The notes below the pieces were generated by a model. That model did not search any database, was not told the origin of the DNA, and was given only the letters and a program-made list of their open reading frames with translations. A stretch of 64,000 nucleotides of DNA from Verrucomicrobiaceae bacterium (lineage in GTDB: Bacteria > Verrucomicrobiota > Verrucomicrobiia > Verrucomicrobiales > Verrucomicrobiaceae). Shown one piece after another: positions 9,083-18,228 of the stretch. Location of the stretch: assembly GCA_947466075.1 (NCBI GenBank), contig CANIBP010000003.1:124001-188000 (forward strand), written 5' to 3'. The position numbers and the translations under genes are program-made. Positions within the stretch are counted from its first letter, which is position 1. The number at the start of each line of letters is the position of its first letter.

Positions 9083-9757
9083 TCAGGCGTCCACTTCGCA
9101 ACTCTTCACATAAGCACCCTCTTCCTTCGCCACCCAGTTCACCCGCCAGCCTGCGATCTCCGTGGCATACTGGCGATCACTGTCCTCGTGATAGGCTGGC
9201 TGCGGTTGTTGGGCGAGCGATTGATTGATGATGATACGCACCTCGTCCGGCACGAGGCTTTCACAGTCCCAATGCACCGGCACAGGTGCAGGCGGAGTGT
9301 CGGCAAATCCGCTTCTTGCCTCGGGAATTGAGTCAGCAAAACGAATGTAAGGTTTGATGTCGAAAATCGGCGTGCCATCAACGAGATCGACACCGGAGAC
9401 GAACAGGCGAGGCGCTGCGGTTCCTTCGAGTTCCACCCGGTCCAACTTCACCACGCTGAGCGTGAGTCGGTTTGGGCGAAAGGGTGAGCGCGTAGCAAAG
9501 ACTCCACGTTTTTCGTTTCCACCGAGCCGCGGTGGGCGCACGCTGAGTGATTCGTTCTCTTGATTCACCAGATGAAACTGCGTGATGAGCCACAGGTGGC
9601 TAAATTCTTCGATGCCGCGCACGGCCTCCATGCGTCGATACTCTGGCTCAAACTCAATCACTCCCCAAGCGCTCGGCACCAGCCCTGATTGACGGGGGAC
9701 GCCGAACTTGTCGGTATAACAACTGCGCAGTGTGGCGATGACGTTCAGTGAAACCAT
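9083..9757 (-). CDS. trmO: tRNA (adenine(37)-N6)-methyltransferase TrmO-like
   Basis: 224 aa. The UPF0066/YaeB signature is clear: GIEEFSHLWLI near residue 50 and ATRSPFRPNRL near residue 90, with the SPFRPN block that binds S-adenosylmethionine. The family methylates N6 of threonylcarbamoyladenosine at position 37 of tRNA-Thr. The C-terminal domain ends after YATEIAGWRVNWV and is of usual length. It lies 25 bp upstream, on the same strand, of the APH-type gene. Confidence 0.85.
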   Translation of the reverse strand: MVSLNVIATLRSCYTDKFGVPRQSGLVPSAWGVIEFEPEYRRMEAVRGIEEFSHLWLITQFHLVNQENESLSVRPPRLGGNEKRGVFATRSPFRPNRLTLSVVKLDRVELEGTAAPRLFVSGVDLVDGTPIFDIKPYIRFADSIPEARSGFADTPPAPVPVHWDCESLVPDEVRIIINQSLAQQPQPAYHEDSDRQYATEIAGWRVNWVAKEEGAYVKSCEVDA

Positions 9758-9787
9758 TCAGCAAGGAGGACGAAGATCGGTGGCAAC

Positions 9788-11986
9788 TTACTTGAACCAC
9801 CGCAGCCGCAGGCTATTCAAAATAACGGACACGCTGCTGAGAGACATGGCCACGCTGGCGATCATGGGGTTGAGCAGCCAACCGGTGAAGGGATACAAGA
9901 TGCCAGCAGCGAGAGGAATGCCGAGGCCGTTGTACAAAAACGCGAACCACAGGTTCTGGCGGATGACCTTCATCGTGGCGCGACTGAGAGCGAAGGCTTG
10001 ATGCAAGGCGCGCAAATCGCCCTTCACCAGCGTCACAGCAGCGCTTTGGATCGCCACATCGGTGCCGGTGCCCATGGCGATACCAACATCCGCGGCGGCG
10101 AGAGCGGGCGCATCGTTGATACCGTCGCCAGCGAACGCCACACGGCGGCCACCTTCCTTCGTTTTATAGACATGCAGTAATTTTTCCTTCGGCGAGACCT
10201 CAGCGGCAACTTCATCGATGTCCAAATCTTTGGCGACACGCTGAGCGGTGGCCAGTGCGTCGCCAGTGATCATCTGCAGCTTTAAACCAAGCGCGTGCAT
10301 GGACTTGATCGCCGCTGGCGTGGTCACTTTCACTTTGTCCTTGATGGCGATGAGGCCGAGCGGTTTTTCATTGAGCACGACAATGACCACCGTGCATCCT
10401 TCCGCCTGAAATTGCGTGGAGCGTGCATTGCATTCGGCATCGAGAAAGACGCCGTTCTTTTTCAGAAATGAAGCCTGACCAACGAAGACTTCGCTCTCAC
10501 CGATGTTGCCTAGCACACCGCCGCCGGTGATGGATTGAAAATCGGTGACCGTGGCGAGTGGAATATTGCGCTCCTCAGCGGCTTTCACGATGGCGGTGGC
10601 AAGAGGATGCTCGCTAAGCGCTTCAACAGCGGCGGCGCACGCGAGCAGATCGCGTGCGGATAGGCCCGGTAGTGGGAAAATCTCGACTACCGATGGCTTG
10701 CCCTCAGTCAGCGTGCCAGTTTTGTCGAGCATCACAGTGTCAATCTCGCCAAGACGCTCCAACGTCTCGGCATTCTTGATGAGCACTCCGAGCTGCGCAC
10801 CGCGACCAAGGCCGACGGTAACGGCCATCGGTGTCGCAAGACCCAGCGCGCACGGACAAGCGATGATCAAAACGGCCACGGCATTCACCACGGCAAATGC
10901 GAATGAAGGCTGCGGGCCAAACTGCCACCACAGCAGGAAGGTCAGCGCTGCAATGAGCGCCACCGCCGGAACAAACCAGGCCGACACACGATCCGCGAGA
11001 CGCTGCACCGGCGCACGGCTAGCCTGCGCCTTGGCGGTCATGTCCACGATCTGGCTTAGCAACGTGTTCGCGCCCACACGTTCGGCACGCATGAGGAAGG
11101 TGCCGGTGCTGTTCACCGTGCCACCGGTCACAGCGGCGTTTGCCTCCTTCATCTGCGGCATGGATTCACCCGTGAGCATCGATTCATCCACCGCAGAGCT
11201 GCCCTCAGTGACGATGCCATCGACGGGAACGCGCGCGCCGGGCTTGATGCGCAGCACATCGCCTGATTGAATCGCCGTCACTGAGGTTTCTATTTCTTGG
11301 CCATCACGCACGAGCAGCGCTGTTTTCGGTGCGAGATTCATCAGCGCACGAATCGCGGAGCCGGTGGCCTTGCGGGCGCGGAGTTCCAGAAGCTGTCCGA
11401 GCAACACGAGCACGGTGATGACCGCTGCACTTTCAAAATACAGCGTCATGCCGCCATGTGTGGCCGCATGGGGCAGTGAGTTGGGTGCCACGAGTGCCAC
11501 CACGCTGTAGATCCATGCCGCCAGCACACCGAGGCCGATCAGCGTGAACATATTGAAGCGCAGATGCCGGAGTGAGTTCACAAACCGCACGAGCAGCGGC
11601 CAGCCGACCCAAAACACCACGGGGGTGGCCCAGACGAGCTGCATCCAACCGGAAGCGTCATGAGGAATGTCGCGAATGACCGGCAAGTCCACTCCCATCG
11701 AAAGCAGCACCACTGGTGCGGTCATGGCAGCGCTCCAGCGCACGCGCCACCATAGATCGCGCACTTCTTCTTCACCACCATCACCGCAGCATTCGGGCTC
11801 GTTGCGATGTGCGAGCGGATTTTTCTCCAAGACCATGCCGCATTGTGGACATGAACCGGGACCATCGGCACGCACGCCTTCGCACATTGGGCAGATGTAG
11901 GGAGCTGGCGGCAGAGGCAACGCCACCACTGGCTTCTCATCAGGCGAGGAGCAGTGCGGGCAGGATGTCGGCGCGTTAGGAAGCAT
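9788..11986 (-). CDS. copA: Copper-type P1B ATPase with N-terminal heavy-metal-binding domain
   Basis: 732 aa from the ATG at 11986 (a TTG eight codons upstream is less likely). The N-terminus lacks the usual HMA domains; instead it has a CPHC pair near residue 10 and a YICPMC...CPQCGMVLE block near 30-50, the YHS/heavy-metal-binding type. Membrane helices follow, with the transmembrane metal site ACPCALGLATP, the phosphorylation site DKTGTLTEG, and the hinge GDGINDAPALAAADVGIAMG. This set predicts export of copper or silver across the inner membrane. No copper regulator or chaperone gene is adjacent. Confidence 0.9.
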   Translation of the reverse strand: MLPNAPTSCPHCSSPDEKPVVALPLPPAPYICPMCEGVRADGPGSCPQCGMVLEKNPLAHRNEPECCGDGGEEEVRDLWWRVRWSAAMTAPVVLLSMGVDLPVIRDIPHDASGWMQLVWATPVVFWVGWPLLVRFVNSLRHLRFNMFTLIGLGVLAAWIYSVVALVAPNSLPHAATHGGMTLYFESAAVITVLVLLGQLLELRARKATGSAIRALMNLAPKTALLVRDGQEIETSVTAIQSGDVLRIKPGARVPVDGIVTEGSSAVDESMLTGESMPQMKEANAAVTGGTVNSTGTFLMRAERVGANTLLSQIVDMTAKAQASRAPVQRLADRVSAWFVPAVALIAALTFLLWWQFGPQPSFAFAVVNAVAVLIIACPCALGLATPMAVTVGLGRGAQLGVLIKNAETLERLGEIDTVMLDKTGTLTEGKPSVVEIFPLPGLSARDLLACAAAVEALSEHPLATAIVKAAEERNIPLATVTDFQSITGGGVLGNIGESEVFVGQASFLKKNGVFLDAECNARSTQFQAEGCTVVIVVLNEKPLGLIAIKDKVKVTTPAAIKSMHALGLKLQMITGDALATAQRVAKDLDIDEVAAEVSPKEKLLHVYKTKEGGRRVAFAGDGINDAPALAAADVGIAMGTGTDVAIQSAAVTLVKGDLRALHQAFALSRATMKVIRQNLWFAFLYNGLGIPLAAGILYPFTGWLLNPMIASVAMSLSSVSVILNSLRLRWFK

Positions 11987-12049
11987 GACGTTGGTAAAAT
12001 AGCCGCACAAACAACGCCATCACCAGTCTATTCTTGGCGAATGCAGGGT

Positions 12050-15000
12050 TCAGCCCTTCGTAATGCACTCGTCAAGATTGAGAATCGCACTCGCCACGGC
12101 ATACCAAGCGGCGAATTCGGCGGCGGGGAGATTTTTGGGGAGTTCGAACCCAGTGTTGAGTTCTTTGGTTGCCTTGGCGTCGAATTTCGCGGTCTCAAAC
12201 TGGGTGCTCCACAGGGATTTGAGCACGCTCAATTCCACAGGCTGCGGCGCACGCGCCAAAGCAATGCGAAAGGCGTGTTGCAGGCGTGCATCGAGATCCT
12301 GGCTCGGCGATTCGGTGATGATGCGTTTGGCAAAGGCCTTGGCGGCTTCGACATAGACGGGATCGTTGAGAAGCGTGAGTGCTTGCAGCGGCGTGTTGCT
12401 GCGCGAGCGGCGGACGACGCAGGCCATGCGGGCGCTGGCGTCGAAGTTCATGAAGCTGGGATAGGGCGAACCACGTTTGAGCACGACGTAGAGGCCACGA
12501 CGGTATTGTTCGGCACCGGGACTGACGACGTAGTTGTAGTCCAGCCCGCCGACTTTTTTCCACAAGCCGTCCGGCTGGGGTGGTCGTATGGGCACGCCGC
12601 CTTGCTTCAAATTGAGCAGTCCGGCGATGGCAAGAACGTTGTCGCGAATCATTTCGGCATCGAGGCGGAAACGTGGGCCGTGCCAGAGGAGATGATTTTC
12701 TGGATCGGTTTGTTGCGCAGCAGCGACGGCAGAATGTGAGCTTTGCCGATACGCGGCGCTCATCACGATTTTCTTGAGCACGTGTTTCATGTTCCAGCCG
12801 CTGTTGATGAACTCGACAGCGAGCCAGTCGAGCAGTTCGGGATGGCTTGGGGCTGCGCCTTTGATGCCGAAGTCTTCGAGCGTCGTGACGATGCCCTGGC
12901 CGAAGAGTTCGGCCCACCAGCGGTTCACCGTGACGCGGGCGACGAGTGGATTGTCGCGACTGGTGAGCCACTTCGCGAGCGTGATTCGATTCGAAGGGCC
13001 GACGGGCTTGGAATTGAAGATAGCGGGCACGGTGGGAGTGACCTTGTCGCCGGGATCGGTATAAACACCGCGTTTGAGGATGGCGGACATGCGCGGCTGC
13101 GGAAGTTCGCGCATGACTTCGGTGGTGGTGGGTTCGAGTGCGGTGATTTGCTTCTGCAGCGCGGCTTTTTGCTTTTCGAGCTTGGCGAGTTCGGGGTCTT
13201 GTGGCTTTGCTGCGGGTGCAGCTTTGCCTTTGCCGCGTTTTTTGGCGACGGGTTCAGAGTTTTCGACGGCGGGAAGACAGGCGGCGACATTCCCAGTGAT
13301 GCTGGAGATGCGCAGGCAGCCGATGACAAGCCCGGCCCCGAATTTCTGCTCCATGCGGATGCTGAGTTTGGTGCCAGCCGTGATCTGAACTGGTTTGGCG
13401 AGTTCAAACGCGGCCCAATGCGGTTCGTGAAAGCGTTGGCCGATGGCCCAGGCTTTTTTACCGCCATTGGTGATGAGATTGGCGACATCGTAGCCTTTTT
13501 GAGAGTAGTCGGCGTGTGCGGCGCTGAATTGGAGCGGCTGCGTTTTGCCATCGGGCGTGGTGAGGGTGCAGTCGAAGGTGTGGAGCACGAAGTTCGGACG
13601 ATTCGCACCGCCGCGGCCGGGCCCATCACCGGCGATGGAGCTGTGAGTGAGTGTTTCGAGCATCAGGCCGCTGAGTTCACTGGTGCTGAGTTCGGCTTCG
13701 AAGGTGTAGGTGTCTGTGTCTGGCGCGGGACCGATCAAAAGCACACTACCGTCGGGCTGAAGTTCGGATTCAGCATCGCTCTCCGTGATGAAGGCAGTGT
13801 GTTTGAGCACTTTCATCGGGCTAGCTGAATCGATTTGGCCAGAACGTGAAGCAGCTGGGTTTTGCCGTTGGCCGCTGGCGGCTGCGATCTGCTGCTGACG
13901 GGCGGTGAGCTGAGTGCTCAGCGTTTTCAATTGTGCCGCGAGCTGCTGGCGCTGCGCGTCGCGTTCGGGATCTCTGAGCTTGAGCGGAGCGCCGAGGAAG
14001 GCGATGGAGCCGGGGGTCTTGGGATCTTTGCGTTCGGCTTCTTTCTCGGTGTTGTTGTAGTAGGCGAGGAGCGAGTAGTAGTCGCGCTGGGTGATGGGGT
14101 CGTATTTGTGATTGTGGCACTGGGCGCATTCGAGTGTGGTGCCGAGCCAGACAGCGCCGGTGGTGTTGACGCGGTCGATGACTTGATTGATGCGGCTTTC
14201 TTCGGGTTCGGTGCCAGCTTCGACGTTGGTGGGCGTGCAGCGATGGAAGCCGGTGGCGATGATTTGATCGGGCGTGGCGTTGGGCAGCAGATCGCCGGCG
14301 ATTTGCTCAAGCGTGAACTGGTCGAAGGGCATGTTCGCGTTCAAGGCGTTCACGACCCAGTCGCGGTAGGCCCAAATTTCGCGCAGGTCGTCGCGCTGGA
14401 AGCCGTGGGAGTCGGCGTAGCGTGCGAGATCGAGCCAGGGACGTGCCCAGCGGACGCCGAACTGTTTGGAGGCGAGGAGGCGGTCGGCGAGTTGCTCGAT
14501 GCTTGATTCTGGCTGCTGGATGTAGGCTTTTGAGAACGCTTCGACCTCGGCGGGAGTAGGCGGCAGGCCGGTGAGATCAAGACTTAGGCGGCGGATGAGG
14601 GTTTCGGGAGTGGCTTCGGGAGATGGAGAAAGTTTTGCGGCTTCGAGTTGAGCGAGGATGAAGTGATCGAGTTCGTTCTTTGGCCACGCTTTGTTTTGAA
14701 TCGCGGGGAGCGCAGGGCGTGTCGGCGGGATGTAGGACCAGTGTTTGAGAGTTTCGAGTTTGTCGGGCCATTGGGCACCGGCGTTGATCCAATCGCGGAG
14801 GTGAGTGATTTCAACGGTCGTGAGGCGATCGCCGCGTCTGGGCATGGCCTCTTTGTCTTCCCTCGACAGTGCGACGCGACGGAGGAGATCGGAGCCGATC
14901 TTGACGTGCTTTGGTGAGGCGGTGTCGAAGCGGAGATCCCCTTTTTGTTTTTCGCTACCGTGGCACTCGAGGCAGGCACGCTGAAGGACGGGGAAGACGT

Positions 15001-15067
15001 CTCTGGCGAAGTCGGCGGCGTGAATAGCGCTAGCTGCGAGAAGCGTGATGAAGGCAGGACGGAACAT
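12050..15067 (-). CDS. PSD1 and planctomycete cytochrome C domain-containing protein
   Basis: 1005 aa. The ATG at 15067 gives a signal peptide (MFRPAFITLLAASAIHA); the frame is open upstream to 15157 without one. A CLECHG haem site (CxxCH) lies near residue 33, within the planctomycete cytochrome c domain. DUF1549 follows (WPKNELDHFILAQLEAA; LSLDLTGLPPTPAEVEAF), then a long insert with a KKRGKGKAAPAAK linker and a coiled segment, then DUF1553 (NPLVARVTVNRWWAELFGQG; NTPLQALTLLNDP). Such proteins are typical of Planctomycetes and Verrucomicrobia and are thought to be periplasmic, linked to polymer degradation, with unknown reaction. Confidence 0.88.
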   Translation of the reverse strand: MFRPAFITLLAASAIHAADFARDVFPVLQRACLECHGSEKQKGDLRFDTASPKHVKIGSDLLRRVALSREDKEAMPRRGDRLTTVEITHLRDWINAGAQWPDKLETLKHWSYIPPTRPALPAIQNKAWPKNELDHFILAQLEAAKLSPSPEATPETLIRRLSLDLTGLPPTPAEVEAFSKAYIQQPESSIEQLADRLLASKQFGVRWARPWLDLARYADSHGFQRDDLREIWAYRDWVVNALNANMPFDQFTLEQIAGDLLPNATPDQIIATGFHRCTPTNVEAGTEPEESRINQVIDRVNTTGAVWLGTTLECAQCHNHKYDPITQRDYYSLLAYYNNTEKEAERKDPKTPGSIAFLGAPLKLRDPERDAQRQQLAAQLKTLSTQLTARQQQIAAASGQRQNPAASRSGQIDSASPMKVLKHTAFITESDAESELQPDGSVLLIGPAPDTDTYTFEAELSTSELSGLMLETLTHSSIAGDGPGRGGANRPNFVLHTFDCTLTTPDGKTQPLQFSAAHADYSQKGYDVANLITNGGKKAWAIGQRFHEPHWAAFELAKPVQITAGTKLSIRMEQKFGAGLVIGCLRISSITGNVAACLPAVENSEPVAKKRGKGKAAPAAKPQDPELAKLEKQKAALQKQITALEPTTTEVMRELPQPRMSAILKRGVYTDPGDKVTPTVPAIFNSKPVGPSNRITLAKWLTSRDNPLVARVTVNRWWAELFGQGIVTTLEDFGIKGAAPSHPELLDWLAVEFINSGWNMKHVLKKIVMSAAYRQSSHSAVAAAQQTDPENHLLWHGPRFRLDAEMIRDNVLAIAGLLNLKQGGVPIRPPQPDGLWKKVGGLDYNYVVSPGAEQYRRGLYVVLKRGSPYPSFMNFDASARMACVVRRSRSNTPLQALTLLNDPVYVEAAKAFAKRIITESPSQDLDARLQHAFRIALARAPQPVELSVLKSLWSTQFETAKFDAKATKELNTGFELPKNLPAAEFAAWYAVASAILNLDECITKG

Positions 15068-15111
15068 GTTGCCAAGTGAACGAGGCGAGAACTGCAGACT
15101 TTCGTGATCCT

Positions 15112-15137
15112 GACGGGCTAAAGCCCGAACTACGAAC
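15112..15137. repeat. REP-like palindromic element (CGGGCT-AA-AGCCCG)
   Basis: A perfect 6-bp palindromic stem at 15114-15127 with a 2-base loop, followed by AACTACGAAC. The layout (GC-rich palindrome plus a conserved tail) is that of REP elements mobilised by REP-associated tyrosine transposases. No such transposase is in the window. It sits directly against the stop of the HNH-like gene. Confidence 0.5.
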
Positions 15138-15467
15138 TCAGAGCAGCCTGCGTGCATTGCGCAAGCCGTCGGCGGTTACGACGGCTTGATTGCGGGCGGC
15201 GACCATGAAGTCGAGGTGGTTTTGCCACTGCATGGGGCGCAATGAGGCGAGGCCGAGGTTGCGGCGGCTGTAGCCGTAGTCGGCGATCTCCCAGCCGTAG
15301 TCGGAGTGGCGGTTGCGGTAGTCGCCACGGTGAATCCAGGCACCGAATTCGTCTTTGCGCCAAACTTCGGGGTCGTTGCCGGGAATGGTCTGCGCGAGGC
15401 TCCAGACCCGGCGGACGACTTCGATGTCGTAGCCTTCGGCGGTGTGGCTGGAGAGGAGTTCGGACAT
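15138..15467 (-). CDS. Small HNH-like protein with altered core
   Basis: 109 aa. The pattern WRKDEFGAWIHRGDY, RNRHSDYGWEI, and LRPMQWQNHL near the end matches a widespread small family in which YGWEIDHI supplies the His of an HNH-like core and the segment ends LQPLQWxNN. Here the DHI is ADY, so the catalytic His seems lost. That would make it a DNA- or RNA-binding remnant or a non-catalytic member (inference). The gene lies between two unrelated REP-like hairpins (15112-15137 and 15493-15514) and between panC and the PSD1-type gene. Confidence 0.55.
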   Translation of the reverse strand: MSELLSSHTAEGYDIEVVRRVWSLAQTIPGNDPEVWRKDEFGAWIHRGDYRNRHSDYGWEIADYGYSRRNLGLASLRPMQWQNHLDFMVAARNQAVVTADGLRNARRLL

Positions 15468-15492
15468 GGTGGGCGTGGCGGCAGCATTCGAT

Positions 15493-15514
15493 CGACGGAC
15501 AGGAGTGTCCGTCG
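15493..15514. repeat. REP-like hairpin (CGACGGACA-ggag-TGTCCGTCG)
   Basis: A perfect 9-bp inverted repeat with a 4-base loop, lying 3 bp beyond the panC stop. It has no T-tract on either strand, so it is unlikely to be a simple terminator. Its sequence differs from the element at 15112. Confidence 0.5.
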
Positions 15515-15517
15515 CAC

Positions 15518-16366
15518 TTATTTCAGCTCAACGTTGTCGATGAGGCGGGTGGTGCCGAAGCAGACGGCGACGGCGATGACGACGAGTTCAGTGGTGGCGG
15601 AGACGGGCTGGAGGGTGGCGGCATCAACGGCGGAGACGTAGTCAATGCGGCCGAGCGGCGCGTGCTCCTGGATGTGTTTGGTGATGAGGGTTTGCAATGC
15701 TGCGGGAGTACGCTCGCCGTTTTTCCAGGCGGTGCGTGCGGCGACGAGTGCTGCGCGGAGGGCGGGGGCCTGAGCACGTTCATCGGGACTGAGGTAGCGA
15801 TTGCGGCTGCTCATGGCGAGGCCGTCCTCTTCACGCATGGTGTCGATGGCGTGGAGGACGACGTTGAAGTCGAGATCGCGCACGAGGCGGCGGATGATGG
15901 CGAGCTGCTGGTAATCTTTTTTGCCGAACACGACGTCATCGGGCTGAATGAGGTTGAACAGCTTCGCGACGACGGTGCAGACGCCGTCGAAGTGGCCGGG
16001 GCGGCTGGCACCACAGAGGAGGTGCGAAAGACTGGTTTCGTGAAGCACGATGCTGCGGTCGGGCGGATAGATTTCGTCGGCCTTCGGAGCGAAGATCATG
16101 TCAGCACCGTTGTCGCGGCAGATGCCGAGGTCTTCGATGAGTGTGCGCGGGTATTTTTCAAAGTCTTCACCGGGGCCGAACTGCAAGGGATTGACGAAGA
16201 TGCTGACGGCGACGTTGCCGTTCTGGCCGGCGATCTCGCGGGCGGCACGGATGAGCGCGGCGTGGCCTTCGTGCATGGCACCCATGGTGGGGACGAAGAT
16301 GCAGCGGGTGCCTTTGTTGATGGTGCCCCAGGAGCGGAGCTGACGGATGTTGTTGATGACGTTCAT
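15518..16366 (-). CDS. panC: Pantothenate synthetase
   Basis: 282 aa, usual length. The ATP-binding motif PTMGAMHEGHAAL lies near residue 27, followed by SIFVNPLQFGPGEDF, the pantoate-binding segment, GKKDYQQLAIIRRL and MSSRNRYLS. It joins pantoate and beta-alanine with ATP to give pantothenate in the coenzyme A pathway. Its ATG overlaps the TGA of the upstream ABC permease (ATGA), so it is the third gene of an ABC ATPase-permease-panC operon, an unusual companion with no evident pathway link. panB and panD are not in the window. Confidence 0.95.
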   Translation of the reverse strand: MNVINNIRQLRSWGTINKGTRCIFVPTMGAMHEGHAALIRAAREIAGQNGNVAVSIFVNPLQFGPGEDFEKYPRTLIEDLGICRDNGADMIFAPKADEIYPPDRSIVLHETSLSHLLCGASRPGHFDGVCTVVAKLFNLIQPDDVVFGKKDYQQLAIIRRLVRDLDFNVVLHAIDTMREEDGLAMSSRNRYLSPDERAQAPALRAALVAARTAWKNGERTPAALQTLITKHIQEHAPLGRIDYVSAVDAATLQPVSATTELVVIAVAVCFGTTRLIDNVELK

Positions 16367-17208
16367 GATTTTAAGTCTCTGGATTCAAACACGGCATAAC
16401 CCAAGGTAAAAAGTGTGAGATTGACAGCAAACACAACGGCGTAGCCGCGCCAGATGAGCGGCCAGTCGATGGTTTCGGCGAGGATACGGCCCCAGTTCGC
16501 CATGTATTTGGTGACGAGAAGGTGCTGATAGTTGTCCATGAAGCCGCTGGTGCGCATGATGAAGTCCACCAGGATATACGTGAGTGCGCCGATGGTGGCG
16601 GCAGCAGGTTTGATGCGGAAGCAGGAGAGAAAAAAGGCGATGCTGCTGATCGTGGTCATGCTAAGGCCGAGATAGAGCGAACTCAGCGCGTAACGCTGCA
16701 ATCCCGGCCCCCAGTCATAAAACGCGATGACGGAAACCTCCGGCACGATGGCAAAATAACCGCCGCCCCAGCCGCGCAGCACGAGGCCGAGCAGAAACGA
16801 GGTCCAGGCGAGGAACTGGATCAAGAAGAACGCATAGCCGGTGCAGGTGAGGTATTTGAGCAGCAGCAGCCGAAAACGGCTGACCGGGCGTGCGAGCAGC
16901 AGACGCATGTGGCCGTCTTCACCTTCTTTGGCGACGATGTCGCCGGCCACGAGGCTGAGGAACAAGGCACCGAGCAGGAACACGGAGAAACCCATGACGG
17001 TGCTGGCCACGGTGATGGCGGAGAAGTAATACTCGAAGCTCTGGCCGGAACCCACGACGGCCTTTTGAATCGGCCCCATTCCGTATTTTTTGATGAGTAG
17101 AAGCAGGAGCACTTCGAGCGCCACGAACGCGCCGAAGCCGATGTAGGTGCGGCGGCGGGCAAAGAGCTTCAATAGCTCGCCATACCATTGCTGGAAGAAC
17201 AGGATCAT
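16363..17208 (-). CDS. ABC-2 type transporter permease
   Basis: 281 aa with about six hydrophobic segments (for example AFVALEVLLLLLIKKYG, VFLLGALFLSLVAGDIV, FLIQFLAWTSFLLGLVL, and a final one at 260-275). The AGDIVAKEGEDGHMRLLLARPVSR block after the second segment is typical of ABC-2 permeases. It partners the ATPase whose TGA overlaps its own ATG. Substrate unknown; export is expected for this class. Confidence 0.85.
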   Translation of the reverse strand: MILFFQQWYGELLKLFARRRTYIGFGAFVALEVLLLLLIKKYGMGPIQKAVVGSGQSFEYYFSAITVASTVMGFSVFLLGALFLSLVAGDIVAKEGEDGHMRLLLARPVSRFRLLLLKYLTCTGYAFFLIQFLAWTSFLLGLVLRGWGGGYFAIVPEVSVIAFYDWGPGLQRYALSSLYLGLSMTTISSIAFFLSCFRIKPAAATIGALTYILVDFIMRTSGFMDNYQHLLVTKYMANWGRILAETIDWPLIWRGYAVVFAVNLTLFTLGYAVFESRDLKS

Positions 17209-18098
17209 GATTTCGAGGACAGGCCCATGTAAAGTTCCTCCAACGTGCGGTGATGCGGCTGCCAGGCATTAACTTGGACCTTACCGTTCACCAGTGCGGC
17301 GACGAGTTCGTGCGGCTCCATGCTCTGTGGCACTTCGACAATGCCGTGTTTATCCATCGTGGCACCGGAACGGTCGAGCACTTCGCGGGCGAGTCCGATG
17401 TCGGTGGTTTCGAGCAAGTATAGGCGCTTGCTCTTTTCCTGCGAGGGCACGGGGCCTTCGTACACTTTTTTGCCGTCCTTCAAGATGACACAGCGGTCGC
17501 ACATCTGCTCGATTTCGCCGAGTAGGTGCGAATTGAGCATGATGGTCAGGCCGTGTTGCTTGCGCAGGTGCAGGATGAGTTCACGAAACTCGCGGATGCC
17601 TTCGGGATCGAGGCCGTCGGTGGGTTCGTCGAGGAGCAGAATCTTCGGCTGAGGCAGCAGGGCCTGCGCCAGAGCGAGGCGCTGGCGCATGCCGTGGCTG
17701 TAGGTGGCGGCTTTCTGCTGAATCGCTCGCGTGAGGTTGACCATCTGCACCACGCGTTTCACTTCCGCCTCATCCCACCAGCCGGAGAGCGAGCAGAGCA
17801 CGCGCAAATTCTGCCAGCCGCTGAGGTACTCATAAAAAACGGCGGCTTCATAAATCGCGCCGATCTGTTGGAGCGACCTGCCACGTGTCTGCTGCACACT
17901 GTGGCCGCCGATGCGCACTTCCCCGAGATCCGGCCGCACCATGCCGAGCGTGATGCCCATGATGGTGCTCTTGCCCGCGCCGTTATGGCCGAGCAGACCG
18001 AGAATTTCCCCCTCTTTCACCTGAAAGCTGACATCATCGAGAGCCAACCGCCCGGTGGGCCAGCGCTTGGTGAGATGTCGAACTTCGAGGAGGGCCAT
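17205..18098 (-). CDS. ABC transporter ATP-binding protein
   Basis: 297 aa. Walker A GHNGAGKST near residue 38, Q-loop at QQIGAIYEAA, signature YSHGMRQRLALAQA, Walker B ILLLDEPTDGLDPEG and switch His in LNSHLL are all present. A C-terminal 80-residue extension after the ATPase core is common in DrrA/NatA-like exporters. First gene of the operon with the permease and panC (ATGA overlaps at both junctions). The divergent histidine kinase gene starts 130 bp away. Confidence 0.92.
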   Translation of the reverse strand: MALLEVRHLTKRWPTGRLALDDVSFQVKEGEILGLLGHNGAGKSTIMGITLGMVRPDLGEVRIGGHSVQQTRGRSLQQIGAIYEAAVFYEYLSGWQNLRVLCSLSGWWDEAEVKRVVQMVNLTRAIQQKAATYSHGMRQRLALAQALLPQPKILLLDEPTDGLDPEGIREFRELILHLRKQHGLTIMLNSHLLGEIEQMCDRCVILKDGKKVYEGPVPSQEKSKRLYLLETTDIGLAREVLDRSGATMDKHGIVEVPQSMEPHELVAALVNGKVQVNAWQPHHRTLEELYMGLSSKS

Positions 18099-18228
18099 AA
18101 ACGGCGGATTGTGGCAGGTGCGGATGGTGTTGCCAGTTTTTAGTCACGCTGTGTCAAACAAGTCGGCAAATTCGTGTTTGCCACCTCCGCCGCCCGACTG
18201 CATTACTGCGCCTCCACGATTTCACGCC

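Noticed and set aside
12743-13828. 361-codon + strand open frame opposite the PSD1-type gene
   Set aside because: The minus strand has haem and DUF1549/DUF1553 motifs; this frame has no start signal or family.
16363-18098. Pantothenate or beta-alanine transport role for the ABC genes next to panC
   Set aside because: The permease is of the ABC-2 export type and the linkage is only an overlap of start and stop codons; no specific evidence supports it.
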